A DNA stretch of 64,000 bases from Aureimonas frigidaquae (lineage in GTDB: Bacteria > Pseudomonadota > Alphaproteobacteria > Rhizobiales > Rhizobiaceae): positions 1 through 64,000 of the forward strand of contig NZ_BBWR01000009.1 of assembly GCF_001463905.1 (NCBI RefSeq), written 5' to 3'. The notes beneath the pieces were generated by a model that saw only the letters and a list, made by a program, of their open reading frames with translations, did not search any database and had not been told where the DNA came from. Positions 39,189 through 47,840 of the stretch are shown here, one piece after another (within the stretch, counting starts at the first letter, position 1; each line of letters begins with the position of its first letter). The position numbers and the translations under genes are program-made.

Positions 39189-39206
39189 TAAAGGCGCGTA
39201 AAGGCG
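39189..39206. repeat. Direct repeat TAAAGGCG x2, 10-bp period
   Basis: Two exact 8-bp copies (39189-39196 and 39199-39206) lie on the same helical face, 47 bp upstream of the small peptide gene. They may be a regulator half-site pair; no factor is known. The rest of 39143-39415 is AT-richer than the surroundings and must hold the promoters of the peptide gene and the decarboxylase. Confidence 0.4.
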
Positions 39207-39415
39207 ATTTCGTTGCGGCGGGGCGGGAGGCCTGTGCGTAAATGTCGCAAAACCCTCAATTCAAACGATAAAACCCGTCATATTTTTTACGGGGTCTGCG
39301 GTGTATCCGGCGCCTTTGGTGCGCTGCGGCAGGCTCTTGCGTGTGAGGCCGCGGGGTTTTCATGACGGCGGGAGCGCCTAGCTTTGGGCCCGACAGCGAG
39401 AATGCAGGAGTGGAC

Positions 39416-40636
39416 GTGCAGACCTTTTCGACCGCGATTGAAGCCGCCCATGCCCTGCGCCCGGACGTTCCCGTCTACTGCTTTCGCCCGGAGGTGCTGA
39501 CGGCCGACGCCAAGGCCTTCATCGACGCTTTCCCGGGCGAAACCGCCTATGCCGTGAAGACCAATGGCGAACCCATGGTTCTGGAAACTCTGGCGAAGGC
39601 GGGGGTCAGCCTGTTCGACGTCGCCTCCCCCGGGGAGTTCGCCGCCGTGCGCGCGGTCGCGCCGCAGGCCGGCATGCTCTACATGCACCCGATCAAGGCG
39701 CAGTCCGATATCCGCCTGGCGCTGGAAACTTACGGCATCCGCACGCTGTCGCTGGACCATGAGGACGAGGTCGCCAAGATCCTGCGGGTCGTGCGCGCGC
39801 TCGATATCGACCCCGGCACGGTGACGCTCTTCGTTCGGCTGCAAACCAAGGGACATGCGGCCTACGAATTGTCGCGCAAGTTCGGCGCGGCTCCGGCGCA
39901 TGCGGTGGAACTGCTCCAGCGCTGCCACGGAATTGGGTTCAAGACCGGGCTCTGCTTCCATGTCGGCTCGCAGATCGAGGATCCGGAAACCTATGAGCGG
40001 GCGCTCGCCTCCGCCGACTGGGTGCGCAACCGCGCCGACGTGCCGCTGGCGGGGCTGGATGTCGGCGGCGGCTTCCCGGCCGAATACGGCTACGATCCCA
40101 AGCGCCGCAAGCCGGATATGCCAGGCTTTTCGGAGATCATGGAGCGCCTGCGGGGCGATCTTGCCGAGTGGGGCTTTGCGGACGTACCGCTGGTCGCCGA
40201 GCCTGGGCGGGTCATCGTGGCGCGCGCCTTCTCGCTGATCGTCCGGGTGCTCCTGCGCAAGGGGCGGCGCCTCTACATCAATGACGGCATCTGGGCGTCC
40301 CTGTCCGATTCATGGACGGGCAAGATCACCCTGCCGGCGCGGTTCATCCCCGATCCGGCGCGCAAGCGGCGCACCGGGGATCCCGACAAGATCGCCGCTT
40401 TCAAGGTGTGCGGGGCAACATGCGACAGCGTCGATATCCTGTCACGGCCCTTCTGGCTGCCCGAAACGGTGGATACGGGCGACTGGATCGAGATCGGCCA
40501 TATTGGGGCCTATTCCCTGTCGCTCCGCACGCGCTTCAACGGCTTCTACCCGGACACTTTCGTCCATGTGACGACGCCCTTCCACGAGGGCGGCGGAGCG
40601 GACGGCTATGCCAGCCTGGAAACAATGGCGGACTGA
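39416..40636 (+). CDS. Type III PLP-dependent decarboxylase (ornithine/lysine/diaminopimelate decarboxylase family)
   Basis: 406 residues from GTG 39416, which has AGGAG 5 nt upstream; an ATG at 39362 lacks a ribosome site. Alanine-racemase-fold barrel: PLP lysine in YAVKTN, then FHVGSQ, GGGFP, EPGR, and the C-terminal CDSVD catalytic segment (GATCDSVDIL). This resembles eukaryotic-type ornithine/lysine decarboxylase more than DAP decarboxylase (no lysA context). Substrate is uncertain. It probably makes putrescine or cadaverine in the cytosol. The next gene is convergent, 14 nt away. Confidence 0.87.
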   Translation: MQTFSTAIEAAHALRPDVPVYCFRPEVLTADAKAFIDAFPGETAYAVKTNGEPMVLETLAKAGVSLFDVASPGEFAAVRAVAPQAGMLYMHPIKAQSDIRLALETYGIRTLSLDHEDEVAKILRVVRALDIDPGTVTLFVRLQTKGHAAYELSRKFGAAPAHAVELLQRCHGIGFKTGLCFHVGSQIEDPETYERALASADWVRNRADVPLAGLDVGGGFPAEYGYDPKRRKPDMPGFSEIMERLRGDLAEWGFADVPLVAEPGRVIVARAFSLIVRVLLRKGRRLYINDGIWASLSDSWTGKITLPARFIPDPARKRRTGDPDKIAAFKVCGATCDSVDILSRPFWLPETVDTGDWIEIGHIGAYSLSLRTRFNGFYPDTFVHVTTPFHEGGGADGYASLETMAD

Positions 40637-40650
40637 CCGGTCGCCAGGCG

Positions 40651-41064
40651 CTAGCGCAGATCGGCCAGATCGGGATCCAGGGCGAAGTGGTCCAGGATCA
40701 CGCGCAGATTGCGGCGATGCGCCTTGTAGTAAATGTCGAAGGCATCGCCCACCACAGGCACGGCGCCGAAGACGGTGTCGACGCCGAGATGATAGAGCAT
40801 GGTGCCGAGCTTGGAGGCGGGCAGGCCCAGTCGACGCGCCTCGTTCACGATAACAAGGCCGATCAGCGCGCCGCCGGCATCCCCGACCAGGGGGACCATG
40901 CCCATGACCGAGTCGGCGCCGAAGCGGATGCGGGTGCCCGGAATGCGGATGGCCGTATCCATGATCCGCGCCACCAGCGCCAGGCGCCGGATGCGGCGCA
41001 GCTTTTCCGCGCGGCTGAGGACCTTGCCGGATGTCATGCCGAGTGTGAATTCCGCCGTCGCCAT
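40651..41064 (-). CDS. DUF4112 membrane protein
   Basis: 137 residues. The family core is visible: MDTAIRIPGTRIRFGADSVMGMVPLVGDAGG, then MLYHLGVDTVFGAVPVVGDAFDIYYKAHRRN. Two amphipathic or membrane-embedded segments are predicted by eye. No known function. A GGAGG lies 9 nt before the ATG. Convergent with the decarboxylase. Confidence 0.87.
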   Translation of the reverse strand: MATAEFTLGMTSGKVLSRAEKLRRIRRLALVARIMDTAIRIPGTRIRFGADSVMGMVPLVGDAGGALIGLVIVNEARRLGLPASKLGTMLYHLGVDTVFGAVPVVGDAFDIYYKAHRRNLRVILDHFALDPDLADLR

Positions 41065-41170
41065 CTGCCATCGCCTCCACGCCGCGCAAAACGCGCGTCG
41101 ACAATGATCTGGTGACGGTGCCCGGGCCGCAAAAGCGGCCCGGCTATGACAATGTGTCGCGGGCGCGGGG

Positions 41171-42367
41171 TCAGAGCGCGGTCAAAAGTTGCGCCGTTGG
41201 CCAGCCGTCGGCCGGCAGGCCGAGCCGCAGTTGCTCGGAACGCACGGCTGCACGGGTGTTGGCGCCGAGAATGCCGTCCACCTTGCCGACATCGTATCCG
41301 CGCTGGACCAGCCGCTGCTGCAGCTGCTTCATCTGCTCCCCGTCCAGGCCCGGCTGCGGATTGCCCGGATGAACCGCCGGCGCGCCGGCCAGGCGCGTGG
41401 CGAAGTAGCCGGATGTCAGCGCATAGACGAGGGAGTTGTTCCAGGACAGGTAGACGTCGAAATTGGGGAAGGCCAGGAAGGCCGGTCCGCCGCGACCTTG
41501 CGGCAGGACGATGGATGCCGGCATCTGGTCACGCTCCAGCGGGCTGCCATCCGCCTTGGTCACGCCGAGCGCAGCGAACTGGGCGCGCGGCTCCTTGGCG
41601 ACGAGCGCGGCACGATCATAGGGGAAGTTGTCCGGCAGGCGGATTTCCTCGAGCCAGGGCTCGCCGCGGCGCCAGCCCATGGACTGGATGAACTTGCCCG
41701 TCGTCATGAGCACGTCCGGCACGTCCCGCAACAGATCGATCCGGCCGTTGCCGTCGGCATCGGTCCCATAGGCGAGGTAGTCTTCCGGCAGGAGCTGCGT
41801 CTGGCCGAGTTCCCCCGCCCAGGCGCCCCGCATTTCTTCCGGTGTCAGGTAGCCGCGATCCACCAGCTCGATGGCGCCCATCAGATGGGGGCGGAACAGT
41901 TCCGGCCGGCGGCAGTCATGGGCGAGCGTCGCCAGTGCGTTCAGCGTATCGAAATCGCCCAGGACGGCGCCATAGTCGGTCTCCAGCCCCCAGAAGCTGG
42001 TGATGACGGCGGCCGGAACACCGGTCTGCGCCTCGACCTGGCGGAAGATGGATGCGTATTTCTGCATCCGCTGCTGGCCGCTGGCGAGCCGGTTCTTGTT
42101 GACCATGCGCCCCTGGAACTGCATCCAGGCCTGCTGGAAGACGCCTTGGGCGCGGTCACGCTGAAGCACCTTCGGATCCTGCCGCACGCCGGCAAGCGCC
42201 CTGTCGATGCCCTGCTGGCTGATGCCGCGGGACTGGGCTTCGGCCCGAACGCCGTTCAGGAAGGCGTTGAAATCGCCCCCGCAGGCCGTGGCCTGCGCCA
42301 TGGCGGCCGTCGAGCCGCCGAGAAGGAGTGCCAGGCCAAGCCCAAGGCGTCGTGCTGCCGTTATCAT
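41171..42367 (-). CDS. Lytic murein transglycosylase, MltB-like, with peptidoglycan-binding domain
   Basis: 398 residues from ATG 42367; an ATG 12 codons upstream only lengthens the n-region. Signal peptide (RRLGLGLALLLGGSTAAMAQA), an SLT_2/MltB catalytic domain with the active glutamate in SFWGLETDYGAVLGDFDTL and the GELGQTQLLPEDYL segment, then a C-terminal PG_binding_1 domain (about 335-398, GLDGEQMKQLQQRLVQRGYDV is its start). It cleaves glycan strands in the periplasm to 1,6-anhydromuramoyl products, which the AmpD-like amidase encoded 4 kb away can process. Confidence 0.93.
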   Translation of the reverse strand: MITAARRLGLGLALLLGGSTAAMAQATACGGDFNAFLNGVRAEAQSRGISQQGIDRALAGVRQDPKVLQRDRAQGVFQQAWMQFQGRMVNKNRLASGQQRMQKYASIFRQVEAQTGVPAAVITSFWGLETDYGAVLGDFDTLNALATLAHDCRRPELFRPHLMGAIELVDRGYLTPEEMRGAWAGELGQTQLLPEDYLAYGTDADGNGRIDLLRDVPDVLMTTGKFIQSMGWRRGEPWLEEIRLPDNFPYDRAALVAKEPRAQFAALGVTKADGSPLERDQMPASIVLPQGRGGPAFLAFPNFDVYLSWNNSLVYALTSGYFATRLAGAPAVHPGNPQPGLDGEQMKQLQQRLVQRGYDVGKVDGILGANTRAAVRSEQLRLGLPADGWPTAQLLTAL

Positions 42368-42460
42368 GTCGCGTACCGATCGAAAGCTGTGTTCCAGGGG
42401 CATGGGGTTACGCCAAGGAAAATGGCGGTTTGAAGGACAGGATGTCGCGGCGCTGAACTT

Positions 42461-43252
42461 TCAACGGCGTTTGTGGGATGCGAGCCACCGGCGCCATTCC
42501 TCGCGGCTGCCGGCAAAGGCGTTCCTGTCGACATTGCCGGAGATGCCGTCCACCGTGCCCGTCGCCGTATATTGCCAGAAGTGGAAATCGCGCCCCTCAT
42601 AGACGTTGCGGGGATGATCGGCGACGGCGCGCAGCCAGAAATCATGCGTCGGGAAGGTGCCGACGAGCCGCTCGCGGTGAATGTCGATCGGCGCATAGAT
42701 GATGGGGCGCATGCCGTAATGGCGCTCCAGCGCGTTCATGAAGGCCGACATTTCGCGCATCATCTCGGCCTGGTCGGGCCGCCGGGTGCAGGTGGGCGAA
42801 TCGGGCGTCCACTCGACATCGAGCACCGGCGGCAGGGACAGCGCATCCTGCGGCACATTGGCGATGAACCAGCGGGCCTGCTCGATTCCGGGCCGGCACC
42901 AGTAGAAGAAGTGGTAGGCGCCGTGCGGTATGCCGGCATCGCGCGCGCCGCGCCAGTTTTCGTGGAAGCGGTCGTCGATCCGGTCCCCGCCCTCCGTCGC
43001 CTTGATATAGACGAACTCGACGCCGGCCCGGCGCGCGGCCTGCCAGTCGACGGTGCCTTGATACTTGGAAATGTCGATGCCGTGCACCGGGTAGTGGTCG
43101 GGCACGTCACCGCCGATGCGCGTCAACCCCAGCGAGACGGGGTCGAGCGTTGCCGTCCGGCAGCCGCTCAGGGCCATGAGCCCCGCCAGGACGGTGGCTG
43201 CGACCGCTGCGCCCGCCCGTTTGTTCCATGCTGCGCGCGCCCGCCGTGCCAT
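42461..43252 (-). CDS. GH25 family lysozyme-like lipoprotein
   Basis: 263 residues. Twin N-terminal ATGs (43255 and 43252); the second has the better spacing to GAGAGG. A lipoprotein signal ends in LSGC (lipobox). The GH25 barrel has HGIDISKYQGTVDW, FVYIKATEGG, a catalytic DVEW (VLDVEWTPD), the region FWQYTATGTVDGI and a final NVDRNAF. GH25 enzymes cleave N-acetylmuramoyl bonds in peptidoglycan. It is membrane-anchored, so probably works on the cell's own wall. 93 nt upstream of the MltB-like gene, same strand. Confidence 0.92.
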   Translation of the reverse strand: MARRARAAWNKRAGAAVAATVLAGLMALSGCRTATLDPVSLGLTRIGGDVPDHYPVHGIDISKYQGTVDWQAARRAGVEFVYIKATEGGDRIDDRFHENWRGARDAGIPHGAYHFFYWCRPGIEQARWFIANVPQDALSLPPVLDVEWTPDSPTCTRRPDQAEMMREMSAFMNALERHYGMRPIIYAPIDIHRERLVGTFPTHDFWLRAVADHPRNVYEGRDFHFWQYTATGTVDGISGNVDRNAFAGSREEWRRWLASHKRR

Positions 43253-43446
43253 CATCCACCTCTCACTCTCAACGCCGGACAGTCCTATCCTTTGCTTTCG
43301 CGAGCCTAGCGTCGGCCAGAAACGCGGGTTCACGCGCGTTTTCGCGCAGCATTGCATCTGTACGCCCATGGCCGGTCGGCGTTATGACGGGGTTGCGAAG
43401 CCGCCCGGCGTCGGCCGTCGGGGGTTCGGAAAAAGGGGGTGTCCGC

Positions 43447-44829
43447 ATGCTCGCCGTCCTGAAGCACCCAACCTACCGACGCCTTTTTGCCGCGCAGGTC
43501 CTGTCGCTTCTCGGAACCGGGCTGACGACGGTGGCGCTCGGCCTCCTGGCCTTCGAGCTTGCGGGCGCAGAAGCTGGCGCCGTGCTCGGTACGGCACTGG
43601 CCATCAAGATGGTCGCCTATGTGGGCGTTTCGCAATTTGCCGGCGTCCTGACCGGCATCTTCCCGCGCCGGCCCTTTCTGGTGGGCCTCGATCTGATCCG
43701 CGCAGGCTTCGTGCTCGTCCTGCCTTTCGTCACGCAGGTCTGGCAGGTCTATGCCCTCGTCTTCGCGTCTCAGTCCATGTCGGCGCTCTTCACTCCGACC
43801 TTCCAGGGGACGATCCCGGACATATTGGAGGATGAGCGCAGCTACACGAGCGCCCTGTCGCTGTCGCGGCTCGCCTACGATCTGGAATCGCTCATCAGCC
43901 CGCTCCTCGCCGGATTGCTCCTGGCCGTCATCTCGTTCCACTGGCTGTTCGCGGGAACCGCTGTCGGCTTCCTTGGTTCCGCCATCCTGGTCGGCGGGGT
44001 GGCCCTGCCGGCAGCGCGCAGCGCGGCCGGCACCCGCTTCGTCGACCGGTTGACGCGCGGCGTGCGCATCTACATGGCAACGCCGCGCCTGCGGGGCTTG
44101 CTGGCCCTGTCCTTCGCGGCGGCGGCCGGCGGGTCCATGGTCATCGTCAACACGGTGGTTCAGGTTCGCGCCGGCCTTGGCGGCAGCAATGATGACGTCG
44201 CCCTTCTGTTCGCATGCTATGGGGCGGGCTCGATGCTCGTGGCAATGACCCTGCCGCGGGTTCTGGGCCGCGTGCCGGCGCGCTCTTTCATGATGGCCGG
44301 CGCGTTCGCCATGGCCGCGCTCCTGCCCTTCGGCGCCATGGGGCTGGGATGGACAGGCAGCGCCACGCTCTGGTTCGCCATGGGCATGGCATCTTCCGCG
44401 ATCGGGGCCCCGGCCGGCCTGCCACTGCGCCGCTCCTGCGATGCGGACAGCCGTCCGGCGGTCTATGCCGCGCAATTCGCCCTGTCGCATGCCTGCTGGC
44501 TGGTCACGTATCCGCTGGCCGGCTGGCTCGGCGCCAAGGCCGGGCTCGGCGTCACCTTCATCACCCTCGGCGTTCTGGCGGGACTTGCCGCCTGCCTGGC
44601 GATGCGGCTGTGGCCGGCTGTCGATCCGGACGAGATCGAGCACGAGCACCACGCCTTCGAGCACGATACGCTGCACGTCCACGATGCCTTCCATGATCAC
44701 GGGCACGAAGGCTGGGAAGGCCCGGAGCCCCACCGCCATCCGCACCGTCATGCGCCGGTCCGGCACCGCCATGCCTTCGTGATCGACGATCATCACCTGG
44801 CCTGGCCGATCCCGAACGGGCGGGCCTGA
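43447..44829 (+). CDS. MFS transporter with a histidine-rich cytosolic tail (probable metal exporter)
   Basis: 460 residues: about 12 transmembrane segments to residue 395, then a 60-residue tail dense in His, Asp and Glu (HEHHAFEHDTLHVHDAF is its start; more than 15 His follow). Such tails bind Ni, Co, Zn or Cu, and NreB-type nickel exporters share this plan. AAGGGGG sits 7 nt before the ATG. No metalloregulator is adjacent. The metal and direction of transport are inference; the MFS fold is clear. Confidence 0.88.
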   Translation: MLAVLKHPTYRRLFAAQVLSLLGTGLTTVALGLLAFELAGAEAGAVLGTALAIKMVAYVGVSQFAGVLTGIFPRRPFLVGLDLIRAGFVLVLPFVTQVWQVYALVFASQSMSALFTPTFQGTIPDILEDERSYTSALSLSRLAYDLESLISPLLAGLLLAVISFHWLFAGTAVGFLGSAILVGGVALPAARSAAGTRFVDRLTRGVRIYMATPRLRGLLALSFAAAAGGSMVIVNTVVQVRAGLGGSNDDVALLFACYGAGSMLVAMTLPRVLGRVPARSFMMAGAFAMAALLPFGAMGLGWTGSATLWFAMGMASSAIGAPAGLPLRRSCDADSRPAVYAAQFALSHACWLVTYPLAGWLGAKAGLGVTFITLGVLAGLAACLAMRLWPAVDPDEIEHEHHAFEHDTLHVHDAFHDHGHEGWEGPEPHRHPHRHAPVRHRHAFVIDDHHLAWPIPNGRA

Positions 44830-44838
44830 CGCGGCCCG

Positions 44839-45378
44839 TCAGCCGAGTTCGGCCAGGACGATATCGGCTCGCGCCTCCACCGGCAGCCTCGGCAGGACGG
44901 TGACCCGGTAGCCGAAGCGCCGATAGGCCTGGTGCAGCCTTTCATACTCCGCCACGGCATCGGCATAGCCATGCCGGCGCGCATCGTCCCCGTGGTAAAT
45001 TTCAGGCCAGGGCGGGGTCAGGAAGACACGGTTCCAGTAGCGTGGATGGGCGCCGAGGATGCGGCCTGCTTGCGTCCCGCAGGCGTGTTCCAGCGCCACG
45101 GCGGCATCGACCAGCCCCCGGTCGAAGAAGGTCCAGCCCGGCCCCGGCGCGGCCGTCCGCCGGTCCTGCGCAGCCAGTTCCAGGGCGCGCCGTGCAAAGG
45201 CGGCCATGTCGATCCAGGGCAGAGCAGTGCCGTCGCCGGCCAGTTCCTGCGCAACGATCCGGCGCCCGGGCTCCTCGACGGTGGCATGGCCGCGCCGGGC
45301 CAGAGCCTCCAGAAGAGTCGACTTGCCACCCCCCGAACAGCCGGACAGGACGACATGGCGCGGGGCCGTGCCCTTCAT
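44839..45378 (-). CDS. AAA_28-type P-loop ATPase/kinase-like protein
   Basis: 179 residues. Walker A is GCSGGGKSTLLEAL, and FFDRGLVDAAVALE resembles a Walker B/DRG motif. The later HPRYWNRVFLTPPWPEIYHGDDARRH matches the AAA_28 family related to NadR-type kinases. It probably phosphorylates or binds a small nucleotide-like molecule; the substrate is unknown. Convergent with the His-tailed MFS gene, 9 nt apart, and divergent from the TerB/DnaJ gene by 207 bp. Confidence 0.8.
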   Translation of the reverse strand: MKGTAPRHVVLSGCSGGGKSTLLEALARRGHATVEEPGRRIVAQELAGDGTALPWIDMAAFARRALELAAQDRRTAAPGPGWTFFDRGLVDAAVALEHACGTQAGRILGAHPRYWNRVFLTPPWPEIYHGDDARRHGYADAVAEYERLHQAYRRFGYRVTVLPRLPVEARADIVLAELG

Positions 45379-45585
45379 TGCATATCCTTTCGCGCCCGCA
45401 CCGCGGCGCAGCTATCTGTTCGCGACGCGATGTTGCGGAACCATCGGCGGGCGGCGAACGCTGTCCAAGGGTTACGCGAGCGCACGGCACGGTGCCTTCC
45501 CATCTTGCACTGCGCAAGGCTATGATCGCGCCACGGCATCGACCGAACCCGAACAGACGAGCGGGCACCGCCCGAAGAATGTAAT

Positions 45586-46305
45586 ATGTCGATCATCTCC
45601 ACACTCGGCACCCTGATGCGCGATATTGCGGCGCAGGGTCTGTCCGCCCTGGAAACGCTCTTCGAGCGGCTGCGCGCCCTGTATGACCGCGATGCGGAAA
45701 CGCGGCGCAAAGTGGCCTTCTCCGTTGCCATGATCGCCCTGGCGGCCAAGATGGCCAAGGCCGATGGCGTCGTCAGCCAGAACGAGATTACCGCCTTCCG
45801 CAGGGTCTTCACCTTCCCGCCGGACGAGGAGCGGAACGTATTCCGCCTCTATGACCTGGCGCGCCAGGACACGGCCGGTTTCGAAGCCTATGCCAGCAAG
45901 CTGCGCGGCCTGTGCAGCCACTCCTGCGACGGCGATTGCGGCATGCTGACGGAAGTCCTGGACGGACTTTTCTTCATCGCTGCAGCGGACGGCTTCGTGC
46001 ATGAGCGCGAGCTGACCTTCCTCCACCGCGTCGGCGAGATCTTCGGATTGAGCGAGGCGGAGTTCGAGCGCATCAAGGCGCGCCATGTCCATGGCGGGCA
46101 AGGGGGTGATTACGCGGTGCTCGGCGTCGCGCCGACCGACCCCATCCCGGTCATCCGGCGCCGCTACCTGGAACTCGTGCGGGAGAATCATCCCGACCGG
46201 CTCGCCGCGCGCGGCGTTCCCCAGGAGTTCATGTCCATCGCAGTGGAGCGCATGAAGGCCATCAACGTGGCGTGGGACAATATTTCAAGGGTGCAGGCGG
46301 CGTGA
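45586..46305 (+). CDS. djlA: TerB-DnaJ (DjlA-like) co-chaperone
   Basis: 239 residues: a TerB-like helical domain (about 45-165, with MAKADGVVSQNEI and AAADGFVHERE, the typical Asp-Gly loops), then a C-terminal J domain (about 175-237) with the HPD tripeptide in RENHPDRL. DjlA stimulates DnaK. Unlike enterobacterial DjlA there is no N-terminal transmembrane helix. Its stop overlaps the GTG start of the amidase gene (GTGA), so the two are coupled. Confidence 0.9.
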   Translation: MSIISTLGTLMRDIAAQGLSALETLFERLRALYDRDAETRRKVAFSVAMIALAAKMAKADGVVSQNEITAFRRVFTFPPDEERNVFRLYDLARQDTAGFEAYASKLRGLCSHSCDGDCGMLTEVLDGLFFIAAADGFVHERELTFLHRVGEIFGLSEAEFERIKARHVHGGQGGDYAVLGVAPTDPIPVIRRRYLELVRENHPDRLAARGVPQEFMSIAVERMKAINVAWDNISRVQAA

Positions 46306-47063
46306 CCTTCGACGCGGACAGTGCCGTCGTGGATGCCGTCGTTCCATCGCCCAATTTCGGGGAGCGGCGGGGTGCGGTCCGGCCGGACATGCTGATCCTG
46401 CATTATACCGGCATGCGGGAGGGGGACAGCCCGCTCGCCCGGCTGACCGATCCGGACAGCGGCGTGTCAGCGCATTACCTGGTGGAAGAAGACGGACGTA
46501 TCCTACAGATGGTGCCCGAAGGGGCGCGCGCCTGGCACGCCGGCGAAAGCTACTGGCAGGGCGAGCGGGACATCAATTCCCGCTCCATCGGCATCGAAAT
46601 CGTCAATCCCGGCCATCGGCACGGCTTGCGGCCTTACCCGCCCCGGCAGATCCAACGGCTGATCGAATTGTGCCGGGACTGTGTCGAACGCTGGGCGATC
46701 GCACCGCAAAACGTGCTGGCCCACTCCGATGTCGCGCCTTCCCGCAAAGAGGATCCCGGCGAACTCTTCCCCTGGGATCAACTCTCCCGGGCCGGTATCG
46801 GCACCGTCGTGGACGCCCCGCCCATGGGGGGCGGACGGTTCCTGACGATCGGCGATCGCGGCGCGCCCGTTACCGCCTGGCAGACCATGCTGGCCGGCTA
46901 CGGCTTCGAGCTGGAAGCCACCGGAACCTTCGACGAAACAACGCGTCTGGCGACCATCGCGCTCCAGCGGCACCATCGGCAGACCCGGGTCGACGGGGTC
47001 GCCGATGCCAGCACGGTCGGCGTTCTGCACCGGCTGCTTTCGCTGCGGGCGGCAACACGTTGA
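46302..47063 (+). CDS. ampD: N-acetylmuramoyl-L-alanine amidase, AmpD-like, with peptidoglycan-binding domain
   Basis: 253 residues from a GTG at 46302 overlapping the previous stop by 4 nt. Amidase_2 fold: zinc His in LILHYTGM, then SAHYLVEEDGRI, AWHAGESYWQG, SIGIEIVNPGH and the late HSDVAPSRKEDPGELFPW. A C-terminal PG_binding_1 domain follows (about 190-250). There is no signal peptide, in keeping with cytosolic AmpD recycling of anhydromuropeptides. A PG-binding tail on an apparently cytosolic enzyme is common in rhizobial AmpD. Confidence 0.92.
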   Translation: MTFDADSAVVDAVVPSPNFGERRGAVRPDMLILHYTGMREGDSPLARLTDPDSGVSAHYLVEEDGRILQMVPEGARAWHAGESYWQGERDINSRSIGIEIVNPGHRHGLRPYPPRQIQRLIELCRDCVERWAIAPQNVLAHSDVAPSRKEDPGELFPWDQLSRAGIGTVVDAPPMGGGRFLTIGDRGAPVTAWQTMLAGYGFELEATGTFDETTRLATIALQRHHRQTRVDGVADASTVGVLHRLLSLRAATR

Positions 47064-47254
47064 TCCGAAGGCGGTGCATGCCGGTTTGTTACGAACGTTA
47101 ACAATCCGTGAAGCTGCCGACACATTGACGTTTCTTTTGCTTCGCACAAAGCGGCCACCGACGCCGCAGCGTTCCTTCCGCGGGTCGATCTTCACATCAT
47201 GAACATGCCGGTGTTCCGCGCGTATCGGCGGCCGGTGCCATCGACAGGAATGAA

Positions 47255-47773
47255 ATGACGCGACTGCCCGCTTTGGCCGGGGCCGTGATGCTTTCGCTCG
47301 GCCTCGTTTCCCTGACGCATGCCGATACGGCCTCCTCCACCTCCACAGCCAGCCTAGCCGAAACGGCGCCGGCCCCGACCCTTCAGACACCCTACGAGGA
47401 CATGCCCTATGCCGAGCTCATCGCCGGCGAGGCGGAGCGCGCCGGCGTTCGGCTGGAACTGGCGCATGCCGTGATCTTCGTGGAAAGCAATTACCGCCCG
47501 GACGTGACCGGTTCGGCCGGGGAGATCGGGCTGATGCAGATCAAGCTCGCCACGGCGCGCGACATGGGCTTCACCGGCACGCGCAAGGAACTCTACGATC
47601 CGGCGACGAACCTGCGCTACGGGCTGAAATATCTGGCCGGTGCCAAGGAGCGGGGCGGCGGCACCTTGTGCGGCACGATCCTGAAATACAATGCCGGCCA
47701 CTTCGCCAAGCGCTCCAACCCGACATCGCGGCAATATTGCCAGAAGGTGCGCGTGCGCATGGCGAGCTTCTGA
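47255..47773 (+). CDS. Slt-family lytic transglycosylase, small
   Basis: 172 residues with a signal peptide (LPALAGAVMLSLGLVSLTHA) and a compact SLT_1 domain: catalytic Glu in VIFVESNYRPDVTG, then AGEIGLMQI and NLRYGLKYLAGA with a C-terminal LKYNAGH. It cuts glycan strands without a binding domain, as in localised peptidoglycan-opening enzymes. AGGA lies 6 nt before the ATG. A TTGACG -35 at 47125 and a near-CtrA site (TTAA-N7-TGAA at 47099-47113) are in its 191-nt upstream gap. Confidence 0.92.
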   Translation: MTRLPALAGAVMLSLGLVSLTHADTASSTSTASLAETAPAPTLQTPYEDMPYAELIAGEAERAGVRLELAHAVIFVESNYRPDVTGSAGEIGLMQIKLATARDMGFTGTRKELYDPATNLRYGLKYLAGAKERGGGTLCGTILKYNAGHFAKRSNPTSRQYCQKVRVRMASF

Positions 47774-47804
47774 GCATTCGCCATATTGGCGGCCGGCGCC
47801 GCGC

Positions 47805-47833
47805 TTGACTTTCGCCGTGGCGCCACGCAAGGG
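47805..47833 (+). promoter_or_regulatory. Promoter of rnpB
   Basis: CTTGACT places a TTGACT -35 at 47805-47810; 17 bp later CAAGGG (47828-47833) occupies the -10 position, 7 nt before the 5' end of the RNA. The -35 is strong, the -10 weak. Confidence 0.55.
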
Positions 47834-47840
47834 TCCGCCC

